From assembly GCF_003024235.1 (NCBI RefSeq), contig NZ_KZ679088.1:62001-126000 (forward strand): DNA of 64,000 nucleotides, read 5' to 3'. The position numbers and the translations under genes were made by a program. The DNA is from Arenimonas caeni. GTDB lineage: Bacteria; Pseudomonadota; Gammaproteobacteria; Xanthomonadales; Xanthomonadaceae. This document shows positions 1 to 10,697 of the stretch, in pieces. Below the pieces are notes generated by a model that did no database searches, was not told the origin of the DNA, and was given only the letters and a program-made list of their open reading frames with translations. The number at the start of each line of letters is the position of its first letter. The first letter of the stretch is position 1.

Positions 1-262
1 CGCGCAGCACCGCCAGCACGTCCCCCGGCGCCACGCGATCGCCTTCGCGCACCCGGCGCTCGAGTACGACGCCGGTGATCGCGCTGCCGGCCTGGGCCCG
101 CGACACCGACACCACGCGGCCGGTGGCCACCACGGCCTGCACCAGCGGCGCCTCGCCGATTTCGTAGGCGTCGAGCACCGGCCCGCGCAGCGAGCCCAGC
201 GCCAGCCCGCCCGCCAGGGCCGCGATCGGCAATACGAGCAGGGCGAGGCGACGGCGGGTCAT
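1..262 (-). CDS. Efflux periplasmic adaptor (HlyD/RND type), N-terminal part, cut by window edge
   Basis: The reverse strand opens at ATG 262 and stays open to the window edge (87 codons). The first 30 residues contain two arginines followed by a hydrophobic stretch ending in GGLALG, as in a membrane anchor or signal sequence. After it comes a beta-rich segment (VVATGRVV, then GVVLERRVREGDRVAPGDVLAVL) that resembles the first beta-barrel strand and lipoyl half-motif of membrane-fusion adaptors. These proteins link an inner-membrane pump or ABC exporter to an outer-membrane channel. Only the N-terminus is visible, so the substrate and the partner pump cannot be inferred. Confidence 0.6.
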   Translation of the reverse strand, partial: MTRRRLALLVLPIAALAGGLALGSLRGPVLDAYEIGEAPLVQAVVATGRVVSVSRAQAGSAITGVVLERRVREGDRVAPGDVLAVLR

Positions 263-406
263 GGGGGCTCCGGGGCGGAATCTACCCGCCGACAATACTC
301 AATCCCTTGTGGAAACGGGGTCAGCTTCAGTTGCCGGAAACGGGGCCGGCACCGTCGGAAAGTGGACCTGACCCTGTCCTTGGGGGCTCGCGTAGAATGC
401 CGGCCC

Positions 407-1336
407 ATGGAAAACACGACTCCCAGTGCCGAACAGGCCCGCGTGCTCGCCAAGGGCCCGTTCCCCGACTACCCGTTCACCCCCAAGTCCTTCCGCCACC
501 CCAACGGGCTGGTGCAGAGCTACCTCGACGAGGGCCAGGGCGAGACGGTGCTGATGCTGCACGGCAACCCCTCGTGGTCCTACTACTGGCGCAAGCTGGT
601 GCTGGGCCTGCGCGACGGCTACCGCTGCATCGTGCCCGACCATGTCGGCATGGGCCTGTCGGACAAGCCCGACGACAAGGGCTACCAGTACACGCTGCGC
701 AGCCGCATCCAGGACCTCGACCGCCTGCTCTCGCACGCGGGCGCCGGCGACGACCTGACCCTGGCCGTGCACGACTGGGGCGGCATGATCGGCTTCGGCT
801 GGGCGCTCAAGCACGGCGCGCGCATCAGGCGCCTGGTCATCCTCAACACCGCCTCCTTCCCGCTCCCGGCTTCCAAGCCGATGCCCTGGCAGCTCAAGCT
901 CGGCCGCGACTACAACCTCGGCGCGCTGGCCATCCGCGGCTTCAATGCCTTCGCCGCCGGCGCCACCCGCCAGGGCGTCGCGCACAAGATGCCGGCCGAC
1001 GTGCAGCGCGCCTACGAGGCGCCCTACGACAGCTGGAAGAACCGCATCTCGACCCTGCGCTTCGTGCAGGACATCCCGCTGCAGCCGGGCGACCGCGCCT
1101 GGGACCTGGTCGAGGACGCCGGCAAGCGCCTGCCCGAATACGCCGACCGCCCGGCCTTCATCGGCTGGGGCCTGCGCGACTTCGTGTTCGACCACCATTT
1201 CCTCAAGGGCTTCACCCAGGCCCTGCCCAAGGCCGAGGTGCACGCCTTCGAGGACGCCGGCCACTACGTGCTCGAGGACAAGGCCGACACCCTCGTCCCG
1301 GCCATCCGCGCGTTCCTGGAGCGCAACCCGCTTTGA
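407..1336 (+). CDS. oleB: OleB, alpha/beta-hydrolase beta-lactone decarboxylase
   Basis: A 309-residue alpha/beta hydrolase of the haloalkane-dehalogenase subgroup. The HGNPSW oxyanion loop is at residues 52-57, the nucleophile Asp123 lies in VHDWGG, and His286 is in DAGHYVLED. In olefin-producing bacteria OleB removes CO2 from the beta-lactone made by OleC, giving a cis long-chain olefin. It overlaps oleC by 4 bp and oleD follows, which makes the assignment far safer than homology to dehalogenases alone. ATG 407 is chosen over an in-frame ATG at 362: homologues begin shortly before the conserved PF(P/T) region, and a TAGAAT hexamer at 393-398 would be a promoter for it. oleA is not in the window. 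Confidence 0.88.
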   Translation: MENTTPSAEQARVLAKGPFPDYPFTPKSFRHPNGLVQSYLDEGQGETVLMLHGNPSWSYYWRKLVLGLRDGYRCIVPDHVGMGLSDKPDDKGYQYTLRSRIQDLDRLLSHAGAGDDLTLAVHDWGGMIGFGWALKHGARIRRLVILNTASFPLPASKPMPWQLKLGRDYNLGALAIRGFNAFAAGATRQGVAHKMPADVQRAYEAPYDSWKNRISTLRFVQDIPLQPGDRAWDLVEDAGKRLPEYADRPAFIGWGLRDFVFDHHFLKGFTQALPKAEVHAFEDAGHYVLEDKADTLVPAIRAFLERNPL

Positions 1337-2994
1337 GCGAGGTGTGCAATATCGCGGCGGCGCTGCCGCGGCTGGCCGCGGCGGGGCCGGCGCAGGTGGC
1401 GATGCGCTGCCCGGGGCGGCGCGGGGCGAACGGGTTCGCGAAGTACGACGTCAGCCTGACCTACGGCGAGCTCGACCGGCGCTCGGACGCCATCGCGGCC
1501 GGTCTCGCCGGCCACGGCATCGTTCGCGGCAGCCGCGTGGTGGTGATGGTGCGGCCCTCGCCGGAGTTCTTCCTGCTGATGTTCGCGCTGTTCAAGGCCG
1601 GCGCCGTGCCGGTGCTGGTCGATCCGGGCATCGACAAGCGCGCCCTGCGCCAGTGCCTGGACGAAGCCGACCCGCAGGCCTTCATCGGCATTCCGCTGGC
1701 CGTGCTGGCGCGCAGGCTGCTGGGTTGGGCCCGCGGCGCGCGCGTGGTGGTCACCGCCGGCCGACGCTGGTTCTGGGGCGGGCCGACGCTGGCCGCCATC
1801 GAAGCCGCCGGCGCTGGCGCCGGCCCGCAGCTGGCCGGCACCGCGCCCGACGACGTCGCCGCCATCCTCTTCACGTCCGGCTCCACCGGCGTGCCCAAGG
1901 GCGTGGTCTACCGCCACCGCCACTTCGTCGCCCAGACCGACCTGCTGCGCAACGCCTTCGGCATCCAGGCCGGCGGCGTCGACCTGCCCACTTTCCCGCC
2001 CTTCGCCCTGTTCGACCCGGCCCTGGGCCTGGCCTCGATCATCCCGGACATGGATCCGACCCGCCCGGCGCAGGCCGACCCGCGCAAGCTGCATGACGCG
2101 ATCGATCGCTTCGGCGTCGACCAGCTGTTCGGTTCACCGGCGCTGATGCGCGTGCTGGCCGAACATGGCCAGCCGCTGCCGACGCTGCGTCGCGTCACCT
2201 CGGCCGGCGCGCCGGTGCCGGCCGACGTGGTGGCGAAGATGCGGGAACTGTTGCCCGGCGAAGCCTCGTTCTGGACGCCCTACGGCGCCACCGAATGCCT
2301 GCCGGTCGCCGTCATCGAGGGCCGCGAGCTGCAGGCCACCCGCGAGGCCACCGAGCAGGGCGCCGGCACCTGCGTCGGCCGCCCGGTGCCGCCCAACGAG
2401 GTGCGCATCATCGCCATCACCGACACGCCGATCGCCGACTGGTCGCAGGTGCAGGAACTGGGCGCCGAGGCCATCGGCGAGATCACCGTCGCCGGCCCCA
2501 CCGCCACCGACGAATACTTCCGCCGCCCCGAGGCCACGGCGCTGGCCAAGATCCGCGAAACCCTGCCCGACGGCAGCACCCGCATCGTGCACCGCATGGG
2601 CGACCTGGGCCGCTTCGACGCGCAGGGCCGGCTGTGGTTCTGCGGCCGCAAGACCCAGCGCGTGCGCACGCCGGAGGGCAACCTCTATACCGAGCAGGTC
2701 GAGCCGGTGTTCAACACCCACCCGGACGTGGCGCGCACCGCGCTGGTGGGCGTGGGCGAAGGCGGCCGGCAGGTGCCGGTGCTGTGCGTCGAGGTCGAAA
2801 AGCACCTGCCCCGGCACGAATACCAGCGCATCGTCGAAGAGCTGCGCCGGCTTTCGGAAGGCTTCGTGCACACCGCCCGCATCCGGCACTTCCTGGTGCA
2901 CGATGGTTTCCCGGTGGATATCCGCCATAACGCCAAGATCGGCCGCGAGAAGCTCGCCGCCTGGGCCGCGAAGCAATTGGGGCGGACGCCGTGA
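1333..2994 (+). CDS. oleC: OleC, AMP-dependent beta-lactone synthetase
   Basis: A 553-residue ANL-superfamily adenylating enzyme. Visible motifs are the P-loop [16 protein letters not shown] for the adenine site, and a MGDLGRFD hinge region near the C-terminal domain. OleC uses ATP to turn the beta-hydroxy acid made by OleD into a beta-lactone. The start is taken as TTG 1333, whose first two bases overlap the oleB stop (TTGA), because it gives the N-terminus [13 protein letters not shown], like family members. GTG 1342 is the alternative. The 3' end overlaps oleD (GTGA). Translational coupling and gene order support a single oleBCD operon. Confidence 0.88.
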   Translation: MSEVCNIAAALPRLAAAGPAQVAMRCPGRRGANGFAKYDVSLTYGELDRRSDAIAAGLAGHGIVRGSRVVVMVRPSPEFFLLMFALFKAGAVPVLVDPGIDKRALRQCLDEADPQAFIGIPLAVLARRLLGWARGARVVVTAGRRWFWGGPTLAAIEAAGAGAGPQLAGTAPDDVAAILFTSGSTGVPKGVVYRHRHFVAQTDLLRNAFGIQAGGVDLPTFPPFALFDPALGLASIIPDMDPTRPAQADPRKLHDAIDRFGVDQLFGSPALMRVLAEHGQPLPTLRRVTSAGAPVPADVVAKMRELLPGEASFWTPYGATECLPVAVIEGRELQATREATEQGAGTCVGRPVPPNEVRIIAITDTPIADWSQVQELGAEAIGEITVAGPTATDEYFRRPEATALAKIRETLPDGSTRIVHRMGDLGRFDAQGRLWFCGRKTQRVRTPEGNLYTEQVEPVFNTHPDVARTALVGVGEGGRQVPVLCVEVEKHLPRHEYQRIVEELRRLSEGFVHTARIRHFLVHDGFPVDIRHNAKIGREKLAAWAAKQLGRTP

Positions 2995-3986
2995 AGGTCC
3001 TGGTCACCGGTGGCGCCGGATTCCTCGGCCAGGCCCTGTGCCGCGCGCTGCAGGCCGAAGGCCACGAGGTCAGCAGCTTCCAGCGCAGCCACTCGCCCGC
3101 GCTCGAGGCGATGGGCGTGCGCCAGCTGCGCGGCGACCTGGCCGATGCCGGTGCCGTGCACGCCGCCTTCGCCGGCCAGGAGGCGATCTTCCACAACGCC
3201 GCCAAGGCCGGCGCCTGGGGCAGCCGCGAAAGTTATTTCTCCGCCAACGTCACCGGCACCCGCAACGTGCTGGCGGCGATGCGCGCACACGGCATCGGCC
3301 GGCTCGTTCACACCTCCACGCCCAGCGTCGCCCACCGCGGCCGCGAAGCGGTGGAGGGCAACGATGAAACGACGCCGCTCGGCACGCACTTCAAGGCGCC
3401 GTATCCCGAAAGCAAGCTCATCGCCGAGCGCGAAGTGCTCGCGGCCAACGGCCCCGGCCTGGCCACCGTCGCCCTGCGCCCCCGGCTGATCTGGGGCCCG
3501 GGCGACACCCAGCTGCTGCCGCGCCTGGTCGATCGCGCCCGCTCCGGGCGGCTGCGTTTCGTCGGCGGTGGCCACAACCGCATGGACACCACCTACATCG
3601 ACAATGCCGCCCAGGCCCACGTCGATGCCTTTAAGGCGCTGGCGCCGGGCGCCGCCTGCGCCGGCCGGGCCTACTTCATCTCCAACGGCGAGCCGCGCGA
3701 ACTGCGCCGCATCATCAACGACATGCTGGCCGCCGCCGGCGAGCCGCCCGTGGACAAGACGCTGCCCTTCGGCGTGGCCTATGCCGCCGGCGCGGTGCTC
3801 GAGGCGGCGTGGGCGGCGCTGCGCCTGGGCGGCGAACCGCCGATGACGCGTTTCCTGGCCGAACAGCTGGCCACGCCGCACTGGTACGACATCTCCGCCG
3901 CCGCGCGTGATTTCGGCTACGTGCCGCGCGTGTCCATGGACGAGGGCCTGCGTCGGCTCGCCGCCTGGTGGCCCACGCGCGTTTAA
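2991..3986 (+). CDS. oleD: OleD, NAD(P)H-dependent beta-keto acid reductase (extended SDR)
   Basis: A 331-residue extended short-chain dehydrogenase of the 3-beta-HSD/epimerase type. The nucleotide-binding motif TGGAGFLG is at residues 6-13, catalytic YPESK is near residue 138, and a serine lies in HTSTPS. OleD reduces the beta-keto acid from OleA condensation to the beta-hydroxy acid used by OleC. It starts at GTG 2991, overlapping the oleC stop by 4 bp. A hydrophobic segment near residues 255-275 may help it associate with the membrane or with the OleBCD assembly described in other species. It is the last gene of the operon. Confidence 0.88.
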   Translation: MKVLVTGGAGFLGQALCRALQAEGHEVSSFQRSHSPALEAMGVRQLRGDLADAGAVHAAFAGQEAIFHNAAKAGAWGSRESYFSANVTGTRNVLAAMRAHGIGRLVHTSTPSVAHRGREAVEGNDETTPLGTHFKAPYPESKLIAEREVLAANGPGLATVALRPRLIWGPGDTQLLPRLVDRARSGRLRFVGGGHNRMDTTYIDNAAQAHVDAFKALAPGAACAGRAYFISNGEPRELRRIINDMLAAAGEPPVDKTLPFGVAYAAGAVLEAAWAALRLGGEPPMTRFLAEQLATPHWYDISAAARDFGYVPRVSMDEGLRRLAAWWPTRV

Positions 3987-4077
3987 CGAAACGCTCAGTT
4001 TGTTGGCGGACAGTCAGGCAAGGGTGTCTAGCGTCGTTCGTGCCCATCGCGGGCCACGAAAAACAAGGAGAGCACCC

Positions 4078-4233
4078 ATGCTCCATTACGCGCTGATTTT
4101 CCTCGTCGTCGCCATCATCGCCGCCGTGCTGGGCTTTGGCGGCATTGCCGGAACGGCCGCCTGGATCGCCCAGATCCTGTTCGTGGTGTTCCTGATCCTG
4201 GCCATCGTGTCCTTCCTCAAGAAGGCGACCTGA
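4078..4233 (+). CDS. DUF1328-type small membrane protein
   Basis: A 51-residue protein made of two hydrophobic helices separated by a glycine-rich turn (GFGGIAG), with a positively charged end (LKKAT). This matches the DUF1328/YtjA family of small inner-membrane proteins of unknown function, often induced by stress. A good ribosome binding site, AAGGAG, lies at 4065-4070, seven bases before the ATG. It stands alone between oleD and ubiJ. Confidence 0.8.
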   Translation: MLHYALIFLVVAIIAAVLGFGGIAGTAAWIAQILFVVFLILAIVSFLKKAT

Positions 4234-4273
4234 CGGCCGGCCGGGCCGGCGCCTTCGACGGGCGCCGGCCCGC

Positions 4274-4279
4274 TAGAAT
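4274..4279 (+). promoter_or_regulatory. -10-like hexamer TAGAAT 6 nt before ubiJ
   Basis: TAGAAT lies 6 nt upstream of the ubiJ ATG, with no room for a Shine-Dalgarno site. Transcription from it would begin at or next to the start codon. No convincing -35 is seen. Confidence 0.4.
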
Positions 4280-4285
4280 GGCGGC

Positions 4286-4924
4286 ATGACCGAGACCTCC
4301 GCCTCCCCATTCGACGCCCTCAAGCCCCTGGCCGGCCGCGCGCTGGAGCAGGCGCTCAACCGGCTCGTCGCCCTCGACCCCGACACCGCCGCCGCCCTGC
4401 GCAGCCTCGATGGCCACCGCATCGGCCTGGCGCTGGAAGCGCCGCCGGTGGCGCTGGAACTGCGGGTGGACGAAGGCCGGCTGCGGGTCGGCCCGCCGCG
4501 CGAAGAGCCCGACCTGGGCGTGCGTGCGACGATCTCCGGCGTGCTCTCGCAGCTGCCCTTCCTGCGCCCGCCGGGCGCGCCGCCGGTGGGCAAGGTGCGC
4601 ATCAACGGCGACGCCGAGCTGGCGCGGCAGCTGCAGAAGCTGGCCAGACGCTTCGACCCGGACTGGGAGAAGCCCTTCGCCGACCTGCTCGGCCCGGTGC
4701 TCGGGCCGCAGGCCGCACGCGTGCTGCGCGAGGCGCTGGTCGGCGGCATGAAGTTCGCCCAGGGTTTCAGCCGCGACGCGGTCGACTACCTCGTCGAGGA
4801 GCGCCGCGACATCGTCGGCAAGGCCGAACTGTCGGCCTTCCATGACGACGTGGACGAACTGCGCGACCGGGTCGAGCGCCTCGCCGCGCGCCTGGCCCGG
4901 CTGGCGCCCGGGGGCGCCGCATGA
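4286..4924 (+). CDS. ubiJ: UbiJ, SCP2-domain ubiquinone biosynthesis accessory factor
   Basis: A 212-residue protein. An SCP2 sterol-carrier fold covers roughly residues 15-115 (pattern [10 protein letters not shown]...[12 protein letters not shown]). A C-terminal helical, coiled-coil-like tail follows ([21 protein letters not shown]). UbiJ binds lipid and scaffolds the soluble ubiquinone-biosynthesis complex. It overlaps ubiB by 4 bp (ATGA), the usual ubiJ-ubiB pairing. The customary ubiE is not adjacent; a DUF1328 gene sits upstream instead. Confidence 0.85.
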   Translation: MTETSASPFDALKPLAGRALEQALNRLVALDPDTAAALRSLDGHRIGLALEAPPVALELRVDEGRLRVGPPREEPDLGVRATISGVLSQLPFLRPPGAPPVGKVRINGDAELARQLQKLARRFDPDWEKPFADLLGPVLGPQAARVLREALVGGMKFAQGFSRDAVDYLVEERRDIVGKAELSAFHDDVDELRDRVERLAARLARLAPGGAA

Positions 4925-6591
4925 GTCCGCTGCGCGGCGCCCGCGGCAGCTGGCGCGCGCTGGGCATCGCGCGGGTGTTGCTGCGGCACCGGCTCGACGC
5001 CCTGCTCGAGGGCACCGCCGTCGGCCGCTGGCTGTGGCTGCTCAAGCCGGTCACGCGCCGGAAGGGTGCCGCCGACCTGCCGCGCGGCCAGCGCCTGCGC
5101 CTGGCACTGCAGGAACTGGGCCCGATCTTCGTGAAGTTCGGCCAGGTGCTTTCCACCCGCCGCGACCTGCTGCCGCCGGACGTGGCCGAGGAGCTGTCGC
5201 TGCTGCAGGACCGGGTCGCGCCCTTCCCGGGCGAGCAGGCCCGGGCGCGCATCGAGCTGGGCCTCGGCCGGCCGGTGGCGGAACTGTTCGCCGAATTCGA
5301 ACCGACGCCGCTGGCCTCGGCCTCGATCGCCCAGGTGCACGCCGCGCGCCTGCACGACGGCCGCGAGGTGGTGGTGAAGGTGCTGCGCCCCGGCATCCGC
5401 CAGCGCATCGCCGAGGACATCGACCTGCTGCGCACGCTGGCGGCGCTGGCCGACCGGCACCATCCCTCGGCCGACAAGATCCGCCCGCAGGAAGTGGTCA
5501 GCGAGATCGAGTCCACGCTCTATGCCGAGCTCGACCTGCAGCGCGAAGGCGCCAACGCCAGCCTGATGCGGCGCACCTGGGAGGGCAGCGACGAGCTCTA
5601 CGTGCCCGAGGTGTTCTGGACCCACACCAGCGAAAGCGTGCTGACGATGGAGCGGGTGCGCGGCATCCCCTCCGACGACGTGGCCGCGCTCGACGCCGCC
5701 GGCATCGACCGCAAGGCCCTGGCCGCGCGCGGCGTGCGCGTGTTCTACACCCAGGTCTTCCGCGACAACTTCTTCCACGCCGACGCCCACGCCGGCAACA
5801 TCTGGGTCGACCTCGACCCGGCCCGCAAGGCCAACCCGCGCTTCATCGCCATCGACTTCGGCATCGTCGGCCAGCTCACGCGCCAGGACCAGTACTACCT
5901 GGCCGAGAACTTCATGGCGATCTTCCAGCGCGACTACCGCCGCATCGCCGAGCTGCACATCGAAGCCGGCTGGATGCCCGACACGGTGCGCATCGACGAG
6001 CTCGAGGCCGCCACGCGCGCGGTCTGCGAGCCCTACTTCACCCGGCCGCTGAGCGAGATCTCGCTGGGCGAAGTGCTGGTGAAACTGTTCAAGACCGCCC
6101 AGCGCTACGAGCTCACCCTGCAGCCGCAGCTGATCCTGCTGCAAAAGACCCTGCTCAACATCGAGGGCGTGGGCCGCCTGCTCGACCCGAAGCTCGACAT
6201 CTGGGCCGAGGCGCGGCCGGTGCTGGAGAAGATCCTGCGCGAGCGCTACAGCCCGGCCACGCTCGGCGCCGAGTTCCGCAAGCGCCTGCCCGAGCTGGTG
6301 ACGCACGCGCCGGACATGCCGCGCCTGCTGCACGAGTTCCTGGTCCAGCAGGTGCGCGGCCGGCACAGCATCCACATGCGCAGCGAAGACCTGGCCGAAC
6401 TGGCGCGCATTTCCCGCGCCGGACAGCGCCAGACGGTTTACGCCATCCTCGGCACCGGCCTGATGATCGTCGCCGCCGTGCTCTACGCGCTCGAGGCCGG
6501 CGGCCCGCAGTTCTGGGGCATCCCCGCCGCCGCGGCGATCGCCGGCCTGGGGGCTTTCGGCGCATTCCTCGCCGCCTGGCCCCGCCGCTAG
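4921..6591 (+). CDS. ubiB: UbiB, atypical kinase-like ATPase of ubiquinone biosynthesis
   Basis: A 556-residue protein of the ABC1/ADCK/UbiB family. It has the KxGQ-type segment ([16 protein letters not shown]) near residue 75, an alanine-rich loop ([13 protein letters not shown]) in place of a normal P-loop, the VVVKVLRPG lysine, [12 protein letters not shown] as catalytic loop, and AIDFGIVG as the metal-binding motif. Two hydrophobic helices at the C-terminus (from about 500) anchor it in the membrane. UbiB supports the hydroxylation and methylation steps of ubiquinone synthesis, probably by ATP-driven extraction of lipid intermediates. It is the last gene of ubiJB. Confidence 0.92.
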   Translation: MSPLRGARGSWRALGIARVLLRHRLDALLEGTAVGRWLWLLKPVTRRKGAADLPRGQRLRLALQELGPIFVKFGQVLSTRRDLLPPDVAEELSLLQDRVAPFPGEQARARIELGLGRPVAELFAEFEPTPLASASIAQVHAARLHDGREVVVKVLRPGIRQRIAEDIDLLRTLAALADRHHPSADKIRPQEVVSEIESTLYAELDLQREGANASLMRRTWEGSDELYVPEVFWTHTSESVLTMERVRGIPSDDVAALDAAGIDRKALAARGVRVFYTQVFRDNFFHADAHAGNIWVDLDPARKANPRFIAIDFGIVGQLTRQDQYYLAENFMAIFQRDYRRIAELHIEAGWMPDTVRIDELEAATRAVCEPYFTRPLSEISLGEVLVKLFKTAQRYELTLQPQLILLQKTLLNIEGVGRLLDPKLDIWAEARPVLEKILRERYSPATLGAEFRKRLPELVTHAPDMPRLLHEFLVQQVRGRHSIHMRSEDLAELARISRAGQRQTVYAILGTGLMIVAAVLYALEAGGPQFWGIPAAAAIAGLGAFGAFLAAWPRR

Positions 6592-6595
6592 CTCG

Positions 6596-6672
6596 GGCCT
6601 GTAGGAGCGCCTTCAGGCGCGAATCTTCTGCCTTTGCCTTCGGCAAAGAAGGGCTTCGCGCCTGAAGGCGCT
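6596..6672 (+). repeat. REP palindrome interrupted by the IS110 element
   Basis: The sequence starts ggcctgtagg (6596-6605), continues through agcgccttcaggcgcgaa, and returns as ttcgcgcctgaaggcgct up to 6672. The expected last part of the palindrome, cctacaggcc, is missing here but present at 7820-7829 on the far side of the IS. The inner part holds a second hairpin (tgccttcggca, 6635-6645). It lies just after the ubiB stop. Confidence 0.85.
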
Positions 6673-6679
6673 TGTGTCT

Positions 6680-7805
<1,126 letters not shown>

Positions 7806-7842
7806 GCAAGACAGTTGCTCCTACAGGCCAGGTTTCCGTCGG

Positions 7843-10569
7843 TCAGAAATCGCCGGCGGCGAAGTCGCTGAACCCGGCGGAAGCGAAGTGCTCGCGGATG
7901 GCGCGGTCGACGTCGGCCTTGGTCAGGGCGGCGTAACGGGCCTCGAGTTCGGCGCTCCAGGCCAGGCTGCGGTCGTACTCGAGGTTGCTGCGCAGCAGGC
8001 TGGCCAGGTTGCCGTCGTCGGCGCGCGACATCACCCGGCTCTTGAGGATGCCGTCGACGGCGTCCTTGAGTTCGGCTTCGGTCACGCCCTCGTCGAAGAA
8101 ACGCGCCAGCTCCTCGTCGAAGGCCTTGCGCACCTTGGCCACGTTTTCCGGCGCCGCGATCGCGTACAGCGAAAGGGTGGCGTGCGGGTCGAGCACGTCG
8201 GCGCTGAAGCTCGAACCCACCGAGTAGCTCAGGCCCTCGGTCTGCCGCACCCGGTCGCCCAGGCGCGACTTCATGCCGCCGCCGCCCAGGATGTTGTTGG
8301 CCACCACCAGTGCCGCGTAGTCCGGGTGGTCCTCGGACACCGGCAGCTCGGCGCGGCGGTACACGGCGGCGTTGGCCTGGTCGGGCGTCTTGAAGTCGCG
8401 CACCAGGGCGTCGGGCGGATTGGCCGGGTCGGCCACGTGCACGTAGGGCTTGGTGGTGGTCCAGTCGCCGAAGTGCATTTCCAGCAGCGCCCGCGCCTCG
8501 TCGGCTTCGAAATCGCCCACGAGCGAGATCTCGCCGAAACCCGCGCCGTAGAATTCGGCGTGGAAGGCGCGCAGCTGCTCGAGCGTCACGCCCTGCATGT
8601 CAGCGATGGCCTCGTCCAGCGTGCTGGCATACCACGGGTGGCCCTTGGGCCAGGGGCTGAAATGCCGCCGGAGCGCGCGGCCGGCCACCGACTGCGGCTG
8701 GTTCCGGCCGGCCTCCAGGCCGGTGATGGCCTGGCCGCGCAGCTGTTCGAACTCATCGGCCGGGAAGGCCGGCGACTTCAGGACCTCGGCCAGCAGGGCC
8801 ACGAGCCCGGGCAGGTGCTCGCGCGTGGTCGTCGCGGCCACGTTCACCGAGCGGCTGCCGCCGCCGATGCCGATCCGCGACTTGAGCGCGTCCAGGCGCT
8901 GGCTGATCTGGTCGCGGTCCAGGTTCCCGGTGCCCCGCATGAGCATCGACGGAACCAGGCCGCCGGCGACGTCGCGCCCGGTCACGTCCTCGATGTCGCC
9001 GAAGCGGAACTGCAGGGCCAGCGTGATCGTCTCGCCGCGGGTCTGCTTGGGCAGCAGCGCCACCTCGGTGCCGTTCGACAGCGTGGTGGTCTGCGTGCGC
9101 GCGTCGATGTTGGCCGGGCTCGGATCGAAGGCCTCGCCGGCGGCCACCGCCTCGCGGCCTTTATAGCCCTCGAGCAGCTGCGCCACGTCAGGCGCCGCGG
9201 GAATCTCGGCGCGGTCGGGCGACTCGGTCGGCACGAAGCGCGCGAGCGTGCGGTTGGCCGGCTTGAAGTAGTGGCGCGAGACGCGCTCGACGTCGGCCAC
9301 CGTGACCTCGGCGATGCGGTCGCGGTGCAGGAAGAACAGGCGCCAGTCGCCGGCCGCGATCGCCTCGGAAAGCGACATCGCGGTCCGGTTGGCGTCGTTG
9401 AACAGCAGCTCGATGGCCTTGAGCAGGCGGTTCCTGGCGCGTTCCACCTCTGCTTCGGTGAAGGCCGTGTCGGCGGCTTTCTCGACGCCCTCGATCAGGG
9501 CCGCGGCCGTCACCTCCGGGTCGCCGTCGACCGGCACCATCGCCATCGACAGGAACTGGCCGGGCTCGGCGAGCAGCCGGGGACCGGCGCTGACGCCCAC
9601 GGCCACGCCGGGCTCGACCAGCGACTTGTGCAGACGGCCCGAGGGCGTGTCGCCCAGCACCTGGCCCAGCACCTGCAGCGCGGCGGTGTCGGGGTGGGCG
9701 GACGCGGGGATGTGGTAGCCCAGTGCGACCAGGCGCGTCTCGCCGACGCGGCGCACGGTGATCTCGCGCTCGCCGTCCTGGATGGGTTCGAGGGTGTAGG
9801 TGCGCGGCAGCGGCGACGCGGGGCGCGCGATCGGCCCGAAGTGCTTCGCCACCCGCGCCAGCACGTCGGCCGGCTCGACGCGGCCGGCCACCAGCAGGGT
9901 GGCGTTGTCGGGCCGGTAGTAGCGCTTGTAGAAGGCCTGCAGCGCCTCGATCGGCATGTTCTCGACGTCGGCGCGGGCGCCGATGGTGCTGTTGCCGTAG
10001 TTGTGCCAGAGGTAAGCCGTCGAGCCCAGGCGCGACATCAGCACGCGGGTGGGTTCGGTCTCGCCGCGCTCCATCTCGTTGCGCACCACGGTCATTTCGC
10101 TGTCGAGGTCGGCGCGGGCCACGTGGGAATTGACCATGCGGTCGGCCTCGAGCGCGAGCAGCCAGTCGAGGTTGTCCTCGCCGGCGGCGAAGCTGCCGAA
10201 GTAGTTGGTGCGGTCGAGCCAGGTGGTGGCGTTGTAGCTGATGCCGCGGCGGCGCATCTCGCCCGGGATGTCGTCGTTGGTGGGCGTGCCCTTGAACAGC
10301 AGGTGCTCGAGCAGGTGCGCCATGCCGGTCTCGCCGTACCCCTCGTGCCGCGAGCCGACCAGGTAAGTCAGGTTCACGGTGACAGTGGGTTTGGTCACGT
10401 CCGGGAACACAAGCACCCGCAGGCCGTTGGCCAGCCGGTATTCGGTGATGCCTTCGACCGAGGCGACCTCGGAAACGCCTTCCGGCAGCGTCAGGGCCTG
10501 CGCTGGGAAGGCCAGCGCTACAGCGAGCAAACAGGCGCCCAGCCAGCGGGCGGCGACATTCGTCGTCAT
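7843..10569 (-). CDS. Secreted M16-family zinc metalloprotease (two-domain)
   Basis: A 908-residue insulinase/pitrilysin-family protein. A signal peptide covers about residues 1-25 (LGACLLAVALAFPAQA). The N-terminal M16 domain has the inverted zinc motif HLLEH near residue 80, with further zinc-ligand Glu downstream. A second M16 half starts near residue 470 and lacks HxxEH, as is normal for the inactive half of these clam-shell proteases. It probably acts in the periplasm on peptides. ATG 10569 is preferred to an upstream in-frame start because GGAG sits 5 nt before it and it gives the signal peptide. It stands alone and diverges from the pseudouridine synthase gene. Confidence 0.88.
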   Translation of the reverse strand: MTTNVAARWLGACLLAVALAFPAQALTLPEGVSEVASVEGITEYRLANGLRVLVFPDVTKPTVTVNLTYLVGSRHEGYGETGMAHLLEHLLFKGTPTNDDIPGEMRRRGISYNATTWLDRTNYFGSFAAGEDNLDWLLALEADRMVNSHVARADLDSEMTVVRNEMERGETEPTRVLMSRLGSTAYLWHNYGNSTIGARADVENMPIEALQAFYKRYYRPDNATLLVAGRVEPADVLARVAKHFGPIARPASPLPRTYTLEPIQDGEREITVRRVGETRLVALGYHIPASAHPDTAALQVLGQVLGDTPSGRLHKSLVEPGVAVGVSAGPRLLAEPGQFLSMAMVPVDGDPEVTAAALIEGVEKAADTAFTEAEVERARNRLLKAIELLFNDANRTAMSLSEAIAAGDWRLFFLHRDRIAEVTVADVERVSRHYFKPANRTLARFVPTESPDRAEIPAAPDVAQLLEGYKGREAVAAGEAFDPSPANIDARTQTTTLSNGTEVALLPKQTRGETITLALQFRFGDIEDVTGRDVAGGLVPSMLMRGTGNLDRDQISQRLDALKSRIGIGGGSRSVNVAATTTREHLPGLVALLAEVLKSPAFPADEFEQLRGQAITGLEAGRNQPQSVAGRALRRHFSPWPKGHPWYASTLDEAIADMQGVTLEQLRAFHAEFYGAGFGEISLVGDFEADEARALLEMHFGDWTTTKPYVHVADPANPPDALVRDFKTPDQANAAVYRRAELPVSEDHPDYAALVVANNILGGGGMKSRLGDRVRQTEGLSYSVGSSFSADVLDPHATLSLYAIAAPENVAKVRKAFDEELARFFDEGVTEAELKDAVDGILKSRVMSRADDGNLASLLRSNLEYDRSLAWSAELEARYAALTKADVDRAIREHFASAGFSDFAAGDF

Positions 10570-10685
10570 CGGATCTCCAGGGAACGACCCACGGCGGGCC
10601 GACCCCGGAGGATGCCGCGCAATCCCCGCCAATCCAACCCCTGCGGACGTTGGTGTCCGGCGCCCCATTCGTGCCGGTTGCGGGG

Positions 10686-10691
10686 GACAAT
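10686..10691 (+). promoter_or_regulatory. -10-like hexamer GACAAT 6 nt before the pseudouridine synthase gene
   Basis: GACAAT is followed by exactly 6 nt and then the ATG at 10698. No Shine-Dalgarno sequence is present. This fits a leaderless transcript. Confidence 0.35.
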
Positions 10692-10697
10692 GGCGCG

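Noticed and set aside
299-380. Imperfect ggggtcag ... ctgaccc inverted repeat before oleB, as another REP hairpin
   Set aside because: Only 7-8 bp of the arms pair over a long spacer; too weak to call a repeat, though it may be a decayed copy.
407-1336. oleB as a haloalkane dehalogenase
   Set aside because: The catalytic residues fit both, but the overlap with oleC and oleD makes beta-lactone decarboxylation the far better call.
4921-6591. UbiB as a true protein kinase
   Set aside because: The alanine-rich nucleotide loop and KxGQ motif are those of the UbiB/ABC1 group, not of protein kinases.
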